A stretch of 9,433 nucleotides of DNA from Acidobacteriota bacterium (GCA_021779695.1 JAJYAE010000167.1:1-9433), one strand, 5' to 3'; positions 1 to 7,290 are shown, counted from the stretch's first letter. Translations and numbers: made by a program. Notes: a model not told the origin generated them from the sequence alone.

Positions 1-1
1 G

Positions 2-538
2 CGATACAAAGCACACATCGCCGAATGGCGTCAGCAGTATCCAAAGCTCGCCGAAGTCGATCTGCGCTACGACCGGCAGGTCGTCCTGCAAATGGCGCCG
101 GGCGCCGTGGGCGACTCAACGGCAACACCCAAGCTGACTGCAGACAAGCCCACCAGCCAATCCTCGAGCCCGACGCCCCATCCTGCAGCCAGCTTGTTGA
201 AAACAGCCGCTCCTGCCCGGTCCGCCCCCGTCGCCACGGTTCCTTCCAGGGCGCAGGCCATCCCTCCGGCGGCCTCGAAGAAGCCGGTGGTCCCGAAGCT
301 CGTGAAGACCGCCAGCGCCAGGCATCTGCCGGCAAAGAAGCACCCCTCCGCCGGCGCCAAGGCTGCAAAAAAACGGCCCAGCCAGCAGAAGATTGAAAGA
401 GCCGCCGCTCGTCAGCGCGCGGCGCGTGCGCGAGCCAGGAAGCGCGCAGCGTCCCGGCGCGCCGCGCATCACCAAAGCAAACCGGGGATTGCGAAAACGA
501 AATCAACCCAGACCCAGACTGCAGGGAAGGGAATGTGA
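2..538 (+). CDS. ftsQ: Cell division protein FtsQ, C-terminal part (5' truncated by window edge)
   Basis: FtsQ/DivIB is a bitopic inner-membrane protein that links cytoplasmic and periplasmic divisome parts. Only the last 178 residues are present, and the reading frame is open from base 2. The first 30 residues (AHIAEWRQQYPKLAEVDLRY, then a short VVLQM strand) resemble the end of the FtsQ beta domain. The identification rests on this piece and on ftsA lying 13 bases downstream. Residues 31-178 of the fragment are a low-complexity tail: Ala/Pro/Ser/Thr-rich first, then strongly basic with runs of KK, RAARARARKR and SRRAAHH. In the usual FtsQ topology this tail would lie in the periplasm. Such a long basic tail is not part of canonical FtsQ, which ends soon after the beta domain. 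The signal/TM segment and POTRA domain lie outside the window. Confidence 0.8.
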   Translation, partial: RYKAHIAEWRQQYPKLAEVDLRYDRQVVLQMAPGAVGDSTATPKLTADKPTSQSSSPTPHPAASLLKTAAPARSAPVATVPSRAQAIPPAASKKPVVPKLVKTASARHLPAKKHPSAGAKAAKKRPSQQKIERAAARQRAARARARKRAASRRAAHHQSKPGIAKTKSTQTQTAGKGM

Positions 539-551
539 ACGGAAAAGAACG

Positions 552-1760
552 ATGAGCCAGAAGCAGGAAAATCTGATTGCAGTGCTGGATGTGGGCAGTG
601 CATGGACGCGCGTGCTCGTGGCTGATCTCAATGAGGGTGCGCTGCGCTATCGCGGACACGGCCTGGTTGAGTCCGCCGGCATGCGCAAAGGGCTCATCGC
701 GGATCTTGGCCCGGCGGCTCGCGCCGTGAAGGCGGCCGTTGACCACGCGGAGCAGACGGCTCGCGCCAACGTCGATGCTTGCGTGGTTGGCGTCGGCGGT
801 CCACACATCCGGGGCGTCAACACCAACGGCGGTCTCGATCTTGGCAGCCGCATGCGCGAAATCACCCGCGACGATGTGCGCTCCGCCATCGATCGCGCCC
901 GCGCCGTGGAGCGTCCACCCGATCGCGAGATCCTTCATCTGCTGCCCCGCCAGTTTATCCTCGACGATCAACCCGGCATCTTTGACCCCATCGGCATGGT
1001 TGGCGCCCGCCTTGAAGTCGACTTGCACATCGCCACATGCTCCGGCGGCGCAATGCAAAGCACAATCACCTGCGCCAATCGCGCCGGCCTCGAAGTCACT
1101 GAAGCTGTTCTGGAGTCGATTGCCGCCGCTGAAGCGACGCTCTCTTCCGACGAGCGTGAGCTTGGTGTCTGCCTGCTCGACATCGGCGCGCACTCCAGCG
1201 ACCTGATTGTCTTCTTTGAGGGCGCCGTCGCGCATACCGCCTCGATCCCCATCGGCGGCGCGCATTTCACCAACGACCTGGCCGTAGGTCTTCAGTTGTC
1301 CGTGGCGCAGGCAGAAGACCTCAAGCGCCAGTTTGGTCATGCCGTCGTCACGGCCGTTCCCCAGGATGCCGAAATCGATATCGCCAATCCCCAGCCGCGG
1401 CGCCTCGCGCTGCGCACTGTCGCCGAGATCCTTGAACCCAGGGCCCGCGAGCTGGTGCACTTCGTGAAAGAAAGTCTGCGCCACGGCGGCGTCATGGACG
1501 CCCTGGGCGCAGGCTGTGTCTTAACAGGCGGCGGCGCCGCTCTGCCCGGTATGCTGGATGTGACGGAGATGCAGCTGCGAGTGCCCGCGCGGACTGGGAT
1601 GCCAGTGCGCCTGTCCAACATGCCGGGCGAACTCACCAATCCAGCCTTCGCCGTCATGATCGGAATGCTTTTGTACGCACATCGCACCAGGGTCACGCGC
1701 GCAGCTGAAAGCAATAGCCTGCGCGCTAAGCTGCGTGCGATCTTTGCGGCAAGTTTTTAA
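552..1760 (+). CDS. ftsA: Cell division protein FtsA (actin-like ATPase, Z-ring membrane tether)
   Basis: FtsA is an actin-fold protein that polymerises on the inner membrane and anchors FtsZ through the FtsZ C-terminal peptide. The start at 552 gives 402 aa, close to the usual FtsA length. It is preceded by GGAAAAG five bases upstream, and translation begins just before the first conserved strand. Visible motifs are phosphate-1 ([12 protein letters not shown], residues 12-23), the inserted 1C/SHS2 region (about 84-165), phosphate-2 ([10 protein letters not shown], 208-217) and the adenosine motif ([10 protein letters not shown], 324-333). The last residues ([13 protein letters not shown]) look like the amphipathic membrane-targeting helix expected at the FtsA C-terminus. 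The frame stays open upstream to an ATG at 393, but that stretch overlaps ftsQ and lacks FtsA similarity, so I reject it. The gene lies between ftsQ and ftsZ, as in many bacteria. Confidence 0.95.
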   Translation: MSQKQENLIAVLDVGSAWTRVLVADLNEGALRYRGHGLVESAGMRKGLIADLGPAARAVKAAVDHAEQTARANVDACVVGVGGPHIRGVNTNGGLDLGSRMREITRDDVRSAIDRARAVERPPDREILHLLPRQFILDDQPGIFDPIGMVGARLEVDLHIATCSGGAMQSTITCANRAGLEVTEAVLESIAAAEATLSSDERELGVCLLDIGAHSSDLIVFFEGAVAHTASIPIGGAHFTNDLAVGLQLSVAQAEDLKRQFGHAVVTAVPQDAEIDIANPQPRRLALRTVAEILEPRARELVHFVKESLRHGGVMDALGAGCVLTGGGAALPGMLDVTEMQLRVPARTGMPVRLSNMPGELTNPAFAVMIGMLLYAHRTRVTRAAESNSLRAKLRAIFAASF

Positions 1761-1772
1761 CCCCAGTTGGAG

Positions 1773-1779
1773 AAGGAGG
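1773..1779 (+). promoter_or_regulatory. Strong Shine-Dalgarno site of ftsZ
   Basis: AAGGAGG lies 10 bases before the ftsZ ATG, inside the 29-base ftsA-ftsZ gap. It is the strongest ribosome-binding site in the division cluster, much better than the GGAAAAG before ftsA. This fits the need for far more FtsZ than FtsA from one transcript (inference). Confidence 0.8.
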
Positions 1780-1789
1780 CCCACGCCTT

Positions 1790-3244
1790 ATGGACCAGCA
1801 ATCAAATACGGCCGGCGAAATGCGAATTCAGTTTCATGACGAAAGCCCCCGCGGCGCACGGATCAAAGTCATCGGCGTGGGCGGTGGTGGCGGCAACGCT
1901 GTCAACCGCATGATTCAGGCCGGGCTTGAAGGGGTTGAATTCATCGCAGCCAACACGGATGTGCAGGCGCTCAAGCTGTCCCAGGCTCCGGTCAAGCTCC
2001 AGCTCGGCGTCCGGCTCACCTCTGGTCTTGGTGCGGGCGCAAACCCCGACGTGGGCCGCCGTGCCGCCCTCGAAGACTCAGAAAAAATCATTGAGGCCCT
2101 GGAAGGCGCTGACATGGTCTTTGTCACCGCGGGCCTTGGCGGCGGAACGGGAACCGGCGCCGCGCCAGTCATCGCCTCGCTCGCCAGCGAGATGGGTATC
2201 CTCACGGTCGCTGTCATCACGCGCCCCTTCGCCTTTGAGGGCAAGCGCCGCCTCCAGCAGGCCGAGCGTGGATTGAAAGAGCTTCTTGAAAGCGTCGACA
2301 CCATGATCGTCATCCCAAATGAAAAGCTCCTCGCTGTCGCAAAGGATGCTGGCTTTTTTGAGAGCTTCCGCATCGCCGATGACGTCTTGAGGCAGGGAGT
2401 GCAGGGCATCAGCGACATCATCACGATCCCCGGCATCATCAACCGCGACTTTGCTGATGTGAAGACCACCATGGCCGGCATGGGGCACGCTGTCATGGGA
2501 ACTGCCGTGCGTTCCGGCCAGAGCCGCGCGGCCGAAGCGGCCCAGGCCGCCATGGCCTCGCCTCTTCTTGAAGCGGGCGCAATCGACGGCGCGCGTGGCA
2601 TCCTCATCAACATCACAGGTTCCAGTTCCCTCAAGCTTTCTGAGGTCAATGAGGCCTCCTCGCTCATTCAGTCCGCCGCCCACGAAGATGCCAATATCAT
2701 CTTCGGCGCCGTCCAGGACGAGCGTATGGGGGACGAAGTCAAAATCACCGTCATCGCGACCGGCTTCCGCGATCAAATGCCGGAGCGCCGGGCACGCATG
2801 CTCAATGTCGAAGAGACCCCCGTCGTCACTGTGCCGGTGGTTGCCCCGGAAAATTGGATGCGCGAGACGCAGCCTCTCACCGAGAAGGTTCCCACGCAGC
2901 CCCGTTTCCAGAGCGAAGAGGAGGACGGTGGCATGCCCATTGCCCAAGCTCCGGCTTCCTCCACAGCGTCTGCGCATTCCGCCGTCGCCCACGCAGTTGC
3001 TGTGGCAGAGCCGCAGCAGGCCAGCGCAAGCTCGACCCGGCCTCAGTTCGCCGAGTTGGCCGAAGAGCCTGCCTATACTCCCTTGCCGCGAGACTACGCG
3101 CCAGAGATGGGCGACGAGATGCCCTCCGCCGCCACTGTTGAAGAGCCCGCGGCTACGGCGGATTCGTCGCTCTTTGCCGAGCCTGCCGAGCAGCCTGAAC
3201 GCGATCTGGATGTGCCGGCTTTCATGCGGAGGCTGCAGTTTTAG
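1790..3244 (+). CDS. ftsZ: Cell division protein FtsZ (tubulin-like GTPase)
   Basis: FtsZ polymerises in a GTP-dependent way into the cytoplasmic Z-ring. The 484-aa product starts with about 22 variable residues and then [16 protein letters not shown], the nucleotide-binding first loop. The tubulin signature GGGTGTG is at residues 117-123. The T7 synergy loop NRDFADV is at 218-224, with N218, D220 and D223 matching the catalytic Asn/Asp pattern of E. coli FtsZ (N207, D209, D212). The globular core ends around VIATGF (321-326). A disordered, Glu/Pro/Ala-rich linker of about 145 residues follows. The last 13 residues, [13 protein letters not shown], are the conserved C-terminal peptide that binds FtsA and other partners. 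The protein is longer than the roughly 380-aa E. coli type because of this linker. All key residues are present, so a functional enzyme is expected. Confidence 0.98.
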   Translation: MDQQSNTAGEMRIQFHDESPRGARIKVIGVGGGGGNAVNRMIQAGLEGVEFIAANTDVQALKLSQAPVKLQLGVRLTSGLGAGANPDVGRRAALEDSEKIIEALEGADMVFVTAGLGGGTGTGAAPVIASLASEMGILTVAVITRPFAFEGKRRLQQAERGLKELLESVDTMIVIPNEKLLAVAKDAGFFESFRIADDVLRQGVQGISDIITIPGIINRDFADVKTTMAGMGHAVMGTAVRSGQSRAAEAAQAAMASPLLEAGAIDGARGILINITGSSSLKLSEVNEASSLIQSAAHEDANIIFGAVQDERMGDEVKITVIATGFRDQMPERRARMLNVEETPVVTVPVVAPENWMRETQPLTEKVPTQPRFQSEEEDGGMPIAQAPASSTASAHSAVAHAVAVAEPQQASASSTRPQFAELAEEPAYTPLPRDYAPEMGDEMPSAATVEEPAATADSSLFAEPAEQPERDLDVPAFMRRLQF

Positions 3245-3558
3245 ACCTCTCGCAGGGTGTAGCCAGGAGCGCGGGCTTCCATCCCTTGTCCAGCCAGCGT
3301 GGAATTGTCAGAACAGGTCCTCTTTCTGCACCTTTTCCGGTGATTCACCGCAGCATAGCGGGCCATTTTCCGGTATTGTAGAAAGAAACAACACTGCCAC
3401 CGGCCCCAGGAGCAATGTTGCGCGCTTTTCTCGCGTCCACAGGTATATCGCGCGGGTAGGTCGGGCTGCGGCAACGCGGTCCAGACGCAATTACCGAAGT
3501 GTGGTCCGGGAGTGAAGACGCGGGACGACAGAGGATTGAACGGGAGGATACTGGCTGA
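3245..3558 (+). other. 314-base intergenic region between ftsZ and the transpeptidase gene
   Basis: I find no convincing gene, RNA gene or intrinsic terminator here. It holds a 13-bp dyad (3338-3350) and a 9-bp direct repeat TTTTCCGGT at 3333-3341 and 3366-3374, spaced 33 bases start to start. The best sigma-70-like hexamers, TTGCGC at 3418-3423 and TATATC at 3444-3449, are 20 bases apart, which is too far for a confident promoter. A GGGAGG ribosome-binding site at 3542-3547 serves the next gene. With no terminator after ftsZ, read-through from the division cluster is possible, but the long gap suggests the next gene also has its own promoter (inference). Confidence 0.6.
3338..3350. promoter_or_regulatory. 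Operator-like perfect dyad CGGTGA-T-TCACCG
   Basis: Two perfect 6-bp arms are separated by one base, about 210 bases before the transpeptidase start and 94 bases after the ftsZ stop. The arm overlaps the first of two TTTTCCGGT repeats. The arms are too close to form an RNA hairpin, so a protein-binding site is the more natural reading. No specific regulator is recognised, and a chance dyad remains possible. Confidence 0.25.
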
Positions 3559-4860
3559 ATGAAACGCTCTTGCGCCTGGGTTCTGGGGCTTGCGGTAGTT
3601 GTATCTGCATGGTTCGCCATCACGGCGTCCGCCCTCGATGCGCCTCATGCGTTGCATCACTCCCGTACAGGCAATCAGCACCTGACTGCTCACGCGCGAG
3701 CGCACCATCATGCCACGGCGCATCGCCGCGCATCGACCAGCACAGCATCGGCGCGACCTGCATCGACGCGAACCGCATCCCATCACACTGTCCATTCGTC
3801 CACAAGACGCAGCGCGACCCTTCACCGAGCCAGCCTCCGCACGCGTCGCCATCGCTACTACGAGCGATTCACCGCGAGTTCCTTTGTCGATGGTCCCATC
3901 GGCGTCTCCGACGTCACGGCAGGCGAAGACCCTGTCGTTCGGCAGGCTGCAATTGATGCGCTCGGTGACATGAATGGAACCGCCGTCGTCATCAACCCCG
4001 CCAATGGCCGCATCCTCGCCATGGTCAATCAGAAGCTCGCACTCTCTCCCGGCGCCGAGCCCTGCTCCACCATCAAGCTCTCCGTCGCGTTGGCCGCGCT
4101 CTCTGAGGGCCTGGTTACGCGCGACACCATGGTGCAGCTTCAGGGTTTCCGGATGAACATGACCCAGGCCATCGCCCACAGCAATAACCTCTACTTCGAG
4201 GAACTCGGTCGCGAACTGGGTTTTGAGCGAGTGCGCCACTACGCTACCCAATTCGGCCTCGGCGAGCTGGCTGGTTATCACATCGCCGGCGAGCAGCTCG
4301 GTGTCTATCCTGATCAGCCCATCCCCGCTTCAGAAGGCGGAGTGGGGCGTATGTGCAGCTTTGGTCAGGGCGTATCCCTGACGCCGCTTCAACTCGGTGC
4401 TCTTGTCGCAGCCATTGCCAACGGAGGCACTCTCTACTACTTGCAACACCCCACCTCTCCGCAGGAAGTTAAAGACTTCCAGCCCAGGGTGAAGCGCACT
4501 CTCAACATCGCAAAGTACGTGCCCGATCTCCAGGACGGTATGGCCGGTGCCGTCCAGTACGGTACCGCGCGGCGCCTGCGTATCAACTTCCAGGAGCTAC
4601 CGGTCTTCGGCAAGACCGGAACCTGTTCCGACAAGGGGACGCGCTTTGGCTGGTTCGCGTCTTATTCGCAGACTCCACTCGGCAACATGGTGACCGTCTT
4701 CTTCCTTGAGGGTGGCCGTCCCACTTTTGGCCCTCGCGCTGCGGAGCTCACCGGCGAGTTCTACAAGAATCTCTGGGACCGCGACTACTTTGCGGGTGGG
4801 GAACAGCAGAGCGCTAAAGTTCTGGGTTCCACATCCTCTTCGCAAGCCGCATCCCAATAG
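3559..4860 (+). CDS. Secreted penicillin-binding-type transpeptidase with His/Arg-rich linker
   Basis: This is a probable periplasmic peptidoglycan DD-transpeptidase of 433 aa. Residues 1-25 form a signal peptide or membrane anchor (basic start, hydrophobic core, ASA before L26). Residues 27-105 are low complexity and rich in His, Arg, Ser, Thr and Ala, with 14 His by my count. The catalytic domain starts near residue 136 (TAVVINPANGRILAMVN). It carries the three penicillin-binding motifs: S170-T-I-K173, with S170 the acyl-enzyme serine; S208-N-N210; and K352-T-G354. The GQGVSLTPLQL stretch is typical of class B PBPs and argues against a class D beta-lactamase, which shares SxxK and KTG. The usual N-terminal PBP dimerisation domain and any glycosyltransferase domain are absent. 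The start is supported by GGGAGG 11 bases upstream and by the signal peptide. A strong terminator follows. Its position after ftsZ suggests, but does not prove, a role in division or growth of the wall. Confidence 0.85.
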   Translation: MKRSCAWVLGLAVVVSAWFAITASALDAPHALHHSRTGNQHLTAHARAHHHATAHRRASTSTASARPASTRTASHHTVHSSTRRSATLHRASLRTRRHRYYERFTASSFVDGPIGVSDVTAGEDPVVRQAAIDALGDMNGTAVVINPANGRILAMVNQKLALSPGAEPCSTIKLSVALAALSEGLVTRDTMVQLQGFRMNMTQAIAHSNNLYFEELGRELGFERVRHYATQFGLGELAGYHIAGEQLGVYPDQPIPASEGGVGRMCSFGQGVSLTPLQLGALVAAIANGGTLYYLQHPTSPQEVKDFQPRVKRTLNIAKYVPDLQDGMAGAVQYGTARRLRINFQELPVFGKTGTCSDKGTRFGWFASYSQTPLGNMVTVFFLEGGRPTFGPRAAELTGEFYKNLWDRDYFAGGEQQSAKVLGSTSSSQAASQ

Positions 4861-4863
4861 CCA

Positions 4864-4886
4864 CAGCTTCAGGGTTCAGCTTCAGG
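4864..4886 (+). repeat. Short tandem direct repeat CAGCTTCAGG (two copies)
   Basis: CAGCTTCAGG occurs at 4864-4873 and 4877-4886, a 13-base period, just after the transpeptidase stop. The second copy runs into the terminator stem. It is probably a local duplication with no clear function. Confidence 0.5.
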
Positions 4887-4908
4887 CCGCCCCAGAGGCG
4901 GCCTTTTT
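4884..4908 (+). terminator. Rho-independent terminator of the transpeptidase gene
   Basis: A perfect 8-bp stem, AGGCCGCC (4884-4891) with GGCGGCCT (4897-4904), encloses a 5-base loop, CCAGA. It runs into five T residues (4904-4908). It lies 24 bases after the stop codon at 4860. It separates the division/cell-wall block from the DedA-rhodanese gene, which therefore needs its own promoter. I could not place that promoter with confidence between 4909 and 5060. Confidence 0.93.
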
Positions 4909-5072
4909 CCTGATTCCTTCAAATCGTCCAGGCCGCAAACCTTTTCCGAGAGATTGCGACGAATTCATTCCCCGCTCATCCCATAGATTAACGAACCTGA
5001 TTGCGGCTCCATTTCGGCTGTATGCGAGCCATTCAACCCACCACTGTGTAAAGTAACCCGCAGGAATCTCTC

Positions 5073-6047
5073 ATGGCGCTGCCCACGCACATCCTTCTCG
5101 TCTACGGCTATCTCCTTTTGTTCGTGTGGGTTCTGGTGGAGCAGCTCGGTGTGCCGCTGCCCGCCATCCCAGTTCTCTTGGCCGCAGGCGCTCTCTCGGC
5201 GCAGCACGAGCTCAGCCTGGTCTTCGCTCTCGCAGCCGGAGTCGTTGCCTCCCTCATCGCAGATACGGCCTGGTTTCTCATCGGTCGCCGCTTCGGGCAT
5301 CATGTTCTCCGCATCCTGTGCAAGCTTTCGCTGGAGCCGACCGTCTGCGTGCGACAGACCCAAAATTCCTTCGCGGAACGCCGCGCATTCACTCTGGTCA
5401 TCGCCAAGTTCGTTCCCGGCCTGGCCACTCTTGCGCCCCCAGTTGCCGGGGAAAACGGCATGTCGATCAGCTCCTTTCTGCTTTACGACGGGATCGGCTC
5501 CTTTCTCTGGGTCGGCGGCATGCTCGCTGGCGGCCGCCTTTTCGGCGATGCTCTCAAGCGTGATCCTGGCCTGCTGAACTGGGTCGGTCGCTTCTCTGGT
5601 GCGCTGCTTGTCCTGGGCATCGTGGCGTTCTTCATCGGCCGGCTGTATCGCCGCCAACTCTTTCTTCGCAAGCTCGTGGACGCTCGCCTCGAGCCCGAGG
5701 AACTCAAGCGCCAGCTCGACGCCGGCGAGCCAGTCTTCATCGTCGATCTGCGCCACCCCCTCGAGCTCGTCCCCGATCCGTTCACCTTGCCCGGAGCTCT
5801 GCACGTTTCCCCCGAAGCACTCGCCGAGCGGGTCCAGGAGATTCCTCGCGACCGCGACATCGTCCTTTACTGCACCTGCCCCAACGAGGCCACAGCCGCC
5901 AAAACCGCCCTCACTCTCCACAAGCTGGGCTTTGAGCGGGTGCGTCCGCTGAGGGGTGGCTTTGACGAATGGAAGCGGCTTGGCTACCCCCTGGATGCCG
6001 TGCCGCCCGTCCAACCCCTGGTGCAGGTGGCCGTACCCGCAAAATAG
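5073..6047 (+). CDS. DedA-family membrane protein fused to a C-terminal rhodanese domain
   Basis: The 324-aa protein joins two domains. Residues 1-195 are a DedA (SNARE-associated/VTT) membrane domain, a family linked to phospholipid translocation and envelope homeostasis. Hydrophobic segments are at about 5-42, 48-71, 132-152 and 172-192. Visible family features are an acidic residue in the first segment (E23), D64 in ADTAWFLIGRRFG, and the AKFVPGLATLAPPVAG motif (111-126). In many DedA proteins this motif carries two arginines; here the equivalent positions are K112 and A118. Residues about 203-308 are a rhodanese domain: VDLRHPLE (D225, R227), then LYCTCPNEAT with candidate catalytic C267, and a final LRGGFDEWKRLGYPL. 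The rhodanese part should face the cytoplasm if the family topology holds. AGGA lies 7 bases before the ATG. It converges on the S53 peptidase gene with 15 bases between stops. The physiological substrate of the fusion cannot be told from sequence. Confidence 0.9.
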   Translation: MALPTHILLVYGYLLLFVWVLVEQLGVPLPAIPVLLAAGALSAQHELSLVFALAAGVVASLIADTAWFLIGRRFGHHVLRILCKLSLEPTVCVRQTQNSFAERRAFTLVIAKFVPGLATLAPPVAGENGMSISSFLLYDGIGSFLWVGGMLAGGRLFGDALKRDPGLLNWVGRFSGALLVLGIVAFFIGRLYRRQLFLRKLVDARLEPEELKRQLDAGEPVFIVDLRHPLELVPDPFTLPGALHVSPEALAERVQEIPRDRDIVLYCTCPNEATAAKTALTLHKLGFERVRPLRGGFDEWKRLGYPLDAVPPVQPLVQVAVPAK

Positions 6048-6062
6048 CGCGCCCCTGAAGGC

Positions 6063-7145
6063 TCAGAAAAGCGCCGCGATACGGGCCCCAATCGGAGCGC
6101 CCAATCCGCTGCACGGATCCGGGCCGGGGCCGGCTTTATAGAACCCATTGCTGCCCTGGGTGATGTCGTGAAAGGCCTGCGGATTCTGCCAGAGCGTGGG
6201 CGTCACAAAGCCCAGCTTCGTTCCCAGAGCGGCAAACAGCCCTGCATACAGGGGCGCCACTGCGCTCGTTCCGCCCACCACCGTTGCCGAGCCGTGCACA
6301 AAGATCTGGTAGCCAGTCTGTGGATCGGCATCGGCCGCTACATCCGGCACCATTCTTCCCTTGCCGGCTGTTCCGCCTGCCGGTGCAGCCGGCGCCCCGA
6401 TCTGGAAAGCCTGCACCGGAAAAATTGTTGAGTAGCCCCCACCTGTCCCTTCGCCGTTTGTCTGTCCTGGATTGTCATTCCACACTGTCTCGCTCGTCGC
6501 GGTCTTGTTTGTTCCCCCACATCCCACTACGTGCGGACACGATGCCGGTACGTCCACATTAGCGGGCGTCGGGCCTCCATCGCTCGAATTGTTATCGCCT
6601 GCCGCCGCAAATACCACCATCCCCGCGCCTGTTGCCGCCGCTGCAGCAGCCTCCATCCCCTCTGCCGCGGTCCTGCCCCAGTTGGCCTCGTCCGCACCCC
6701 AGGAGATGGAACACACGTCACATCCATCCGCTGTCGCTGCCTTGACCGCCGAGGCGATGTCCTGCGCCCAGTACATTCGGATCGTTGCTGCCTGTCCCGT
6801 TGCCGCATAGTAAGATGCGCCGGCCACCTCGATGTCGAGTGCAACTTCAAAATCCGCATCCCCCGCCGACCCACCCTGGTTCGGTGAATTCGTAGTCCCA
6901 TCCACACTCACGTCCGTGATCGAAGGCGTTGGCTGGCCCAGCGATTGAAAGAACGCGTCGATATCCGACGGCACCCAGCCGCCGCCCAGTTCCACGATGG
7001 CAATCACCCCGCCGCCCATCCGTTGCGCCGGCCAATTGTAAGCCGTGCACAGGTTGGGGACGCTCCACGAAATGGCCGCTGCTGCCAGCTCAGGCCTGGG
7101 ATGCTTGAGATACGATTTGCACCGATGCAGGGGAGGACGTTGCAT
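6063..7145 (-). CDS. S53 family (sedolisin/kumamolisin-like) serine-carboxyl peptidase lacking a prodomain
   Basis: This is a probable endopeptidase of the sedolisin family, which is usually secreted and acid-active. The 360-aa product aligns from memory with mature kumamolisin along its length. The catalytic pair is E100 and D104 (FEVALDIEVAGA), with oxyanion D184 (AAAGDNNSSDG) and nucleophile S294 (GGTSAVAPL). W149 sits in SISWG. The C-terminal calcium site is intact: D327-I328 (HDIT), then G339, G341 and D343 (GPGPDPC). Relatives are made as precursors with a prodomain of roughly 170-190 residues. Here only about 45 residues precede the catalytic core, and I see no convincing signal peptide. 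The start at 7145 is fixed by AAAGGAG 8 bases upstream. An in-frame ATG at 7196 would add 17 residues, but an in-frame TGA directly before it excludes any further extension. It may be exported by an unknown route, act inside the cell, or be a decaying copy, though its reading frame and active site are clean. Confidence 0.9.
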   Translation of the reverse strand: MQRPPLHRCKSYLKHPRPELAAAAISWSVPNLCTAYNWPAQRMGGGVIAIVELGGGWVPSDIDAFFQSLGQPTPSITDVSVDGTTNSPNQGGSAGDADFEVALDIEVAGASYYAATGQAATIRMYWAQDIASAVKAATADGCDVCSISWGADEANWGRTAAEGMEAAAAAATGAGMVVFAAAGDNNSSDGGPTPANVDVPASCPHVVGCGGTNKTATSETVWNDNPGQTNGEGTGGGYSTIFPVQAFQIGAPAAPAGGTAGKGRMVPDVAADADPQTGYQIFVHGSATVVGGTSAVAPLYAGLFAALGTKLGFVTPTLWQNPQAFHDITQGSNGFYKAGPGPDPCSGLGAPIGARIAALF

Positions 7146-7153
7146 TGGGGAGT

Positions 7154-7160
7154 CTCCTTT
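7154..7160 (-). promoter_or_regulatory. Shine-Dalgarno site that sets the S53 peptidase start
   Basis: On the minus strand this reads AAAGGAG, 8 bases before the ATG at 7145. It favours that ATG over the upstream in-frame ATG at 7196, which has no comparable site. Confidence 0.8.
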
Positions 7161-7195
7161 TGTGCCTTGGATGCGGTCCGCCGGAGTTTGGCACA
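7161..7195 (-). promoter_or_regulatory. Nested dyad in the S53 gene leader, abutting its ribosome-binding site
   Basis: Outer arms TGTGCC (7161-7166) and GGCACA (7190-7195) are perfectly complementary. Inside lies a second small dyad, GCGG-T-CCGC (7173-7181). The outer arm touches the AAAGGAG site. In the S53 mRNA it could form a short stem that affects ribosome access, or it could be a protein-binding site in the DNA. The stem is only 6 bp with a long loop, so support is modest. Confidence 0.25.
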
Positions 7196-7290
7196 TTCAC
7201 ACCCTCAAAGAAAGATCCCTGATCCAATCAAAAGTAGCCGGTCGGCATCCCGCTTGACCGTCCGCTCCCAACGCTGCACGCCGTAATATG

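Noticed and set aside
393..551. Upstream ATG extension of ftsA
   Set aside because: It overlaps the ftsQ tail out of frame, encodes Arg/Pro-rich noise, and FtsA similarity begins only after 552, where a ribosome-binding site is present.
1915..2992. Long open frames antisense to ftsZ (250 and 304 codons)
   Set aside because: They lie entirely opposite a fully motif-bearing ftsZ. Long antisense frames are expected in GC-rich genes with biased third positions. Their products show no recognisable domain.
3418..3449. TTGCGC / TATATC as a sigma-70 promoter for the transpeptidase
   Set aside because: The 20-base spacer is outside the normal 16-18 range and the -35 match is moderate, so I do not call it.
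2568..3515. 315-codon plus-strand frame overlapping the ftsZ end and running into the intergenic gap
   Set aside because: Two thirds is an out-of-frame shadow of ftsZ with Ser/Pro/Arg-rich noise. It has no suitable start site or domain, and its tail does not resemble a protein family.
3241..4281. 346-codon minus-strand frame across the ftsZ-transpeptidase gap
   Set aside because: Most of it is antisense to the transpeptidase. The portion over the gap is low in recognisable features, and no ribosome-binding site supports it.
4965..6014. 349-codon minus-strand frame opposite the DedA-rhodanese gene
   Set aside because: It is antisense to a clear two-domain gene, rich in Glu/Asp/Gly as expected from reversed codons, with no domain seen.
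6123..6137. GCCGG-GG-CCGGC followed by TTT as a terminator for the DedA-rhodanese gene
   Set aside because: The loop would be two bases or the stem four pairs, the T run is only three, and it lies within the conserved 3' coding part of the S53 gene.
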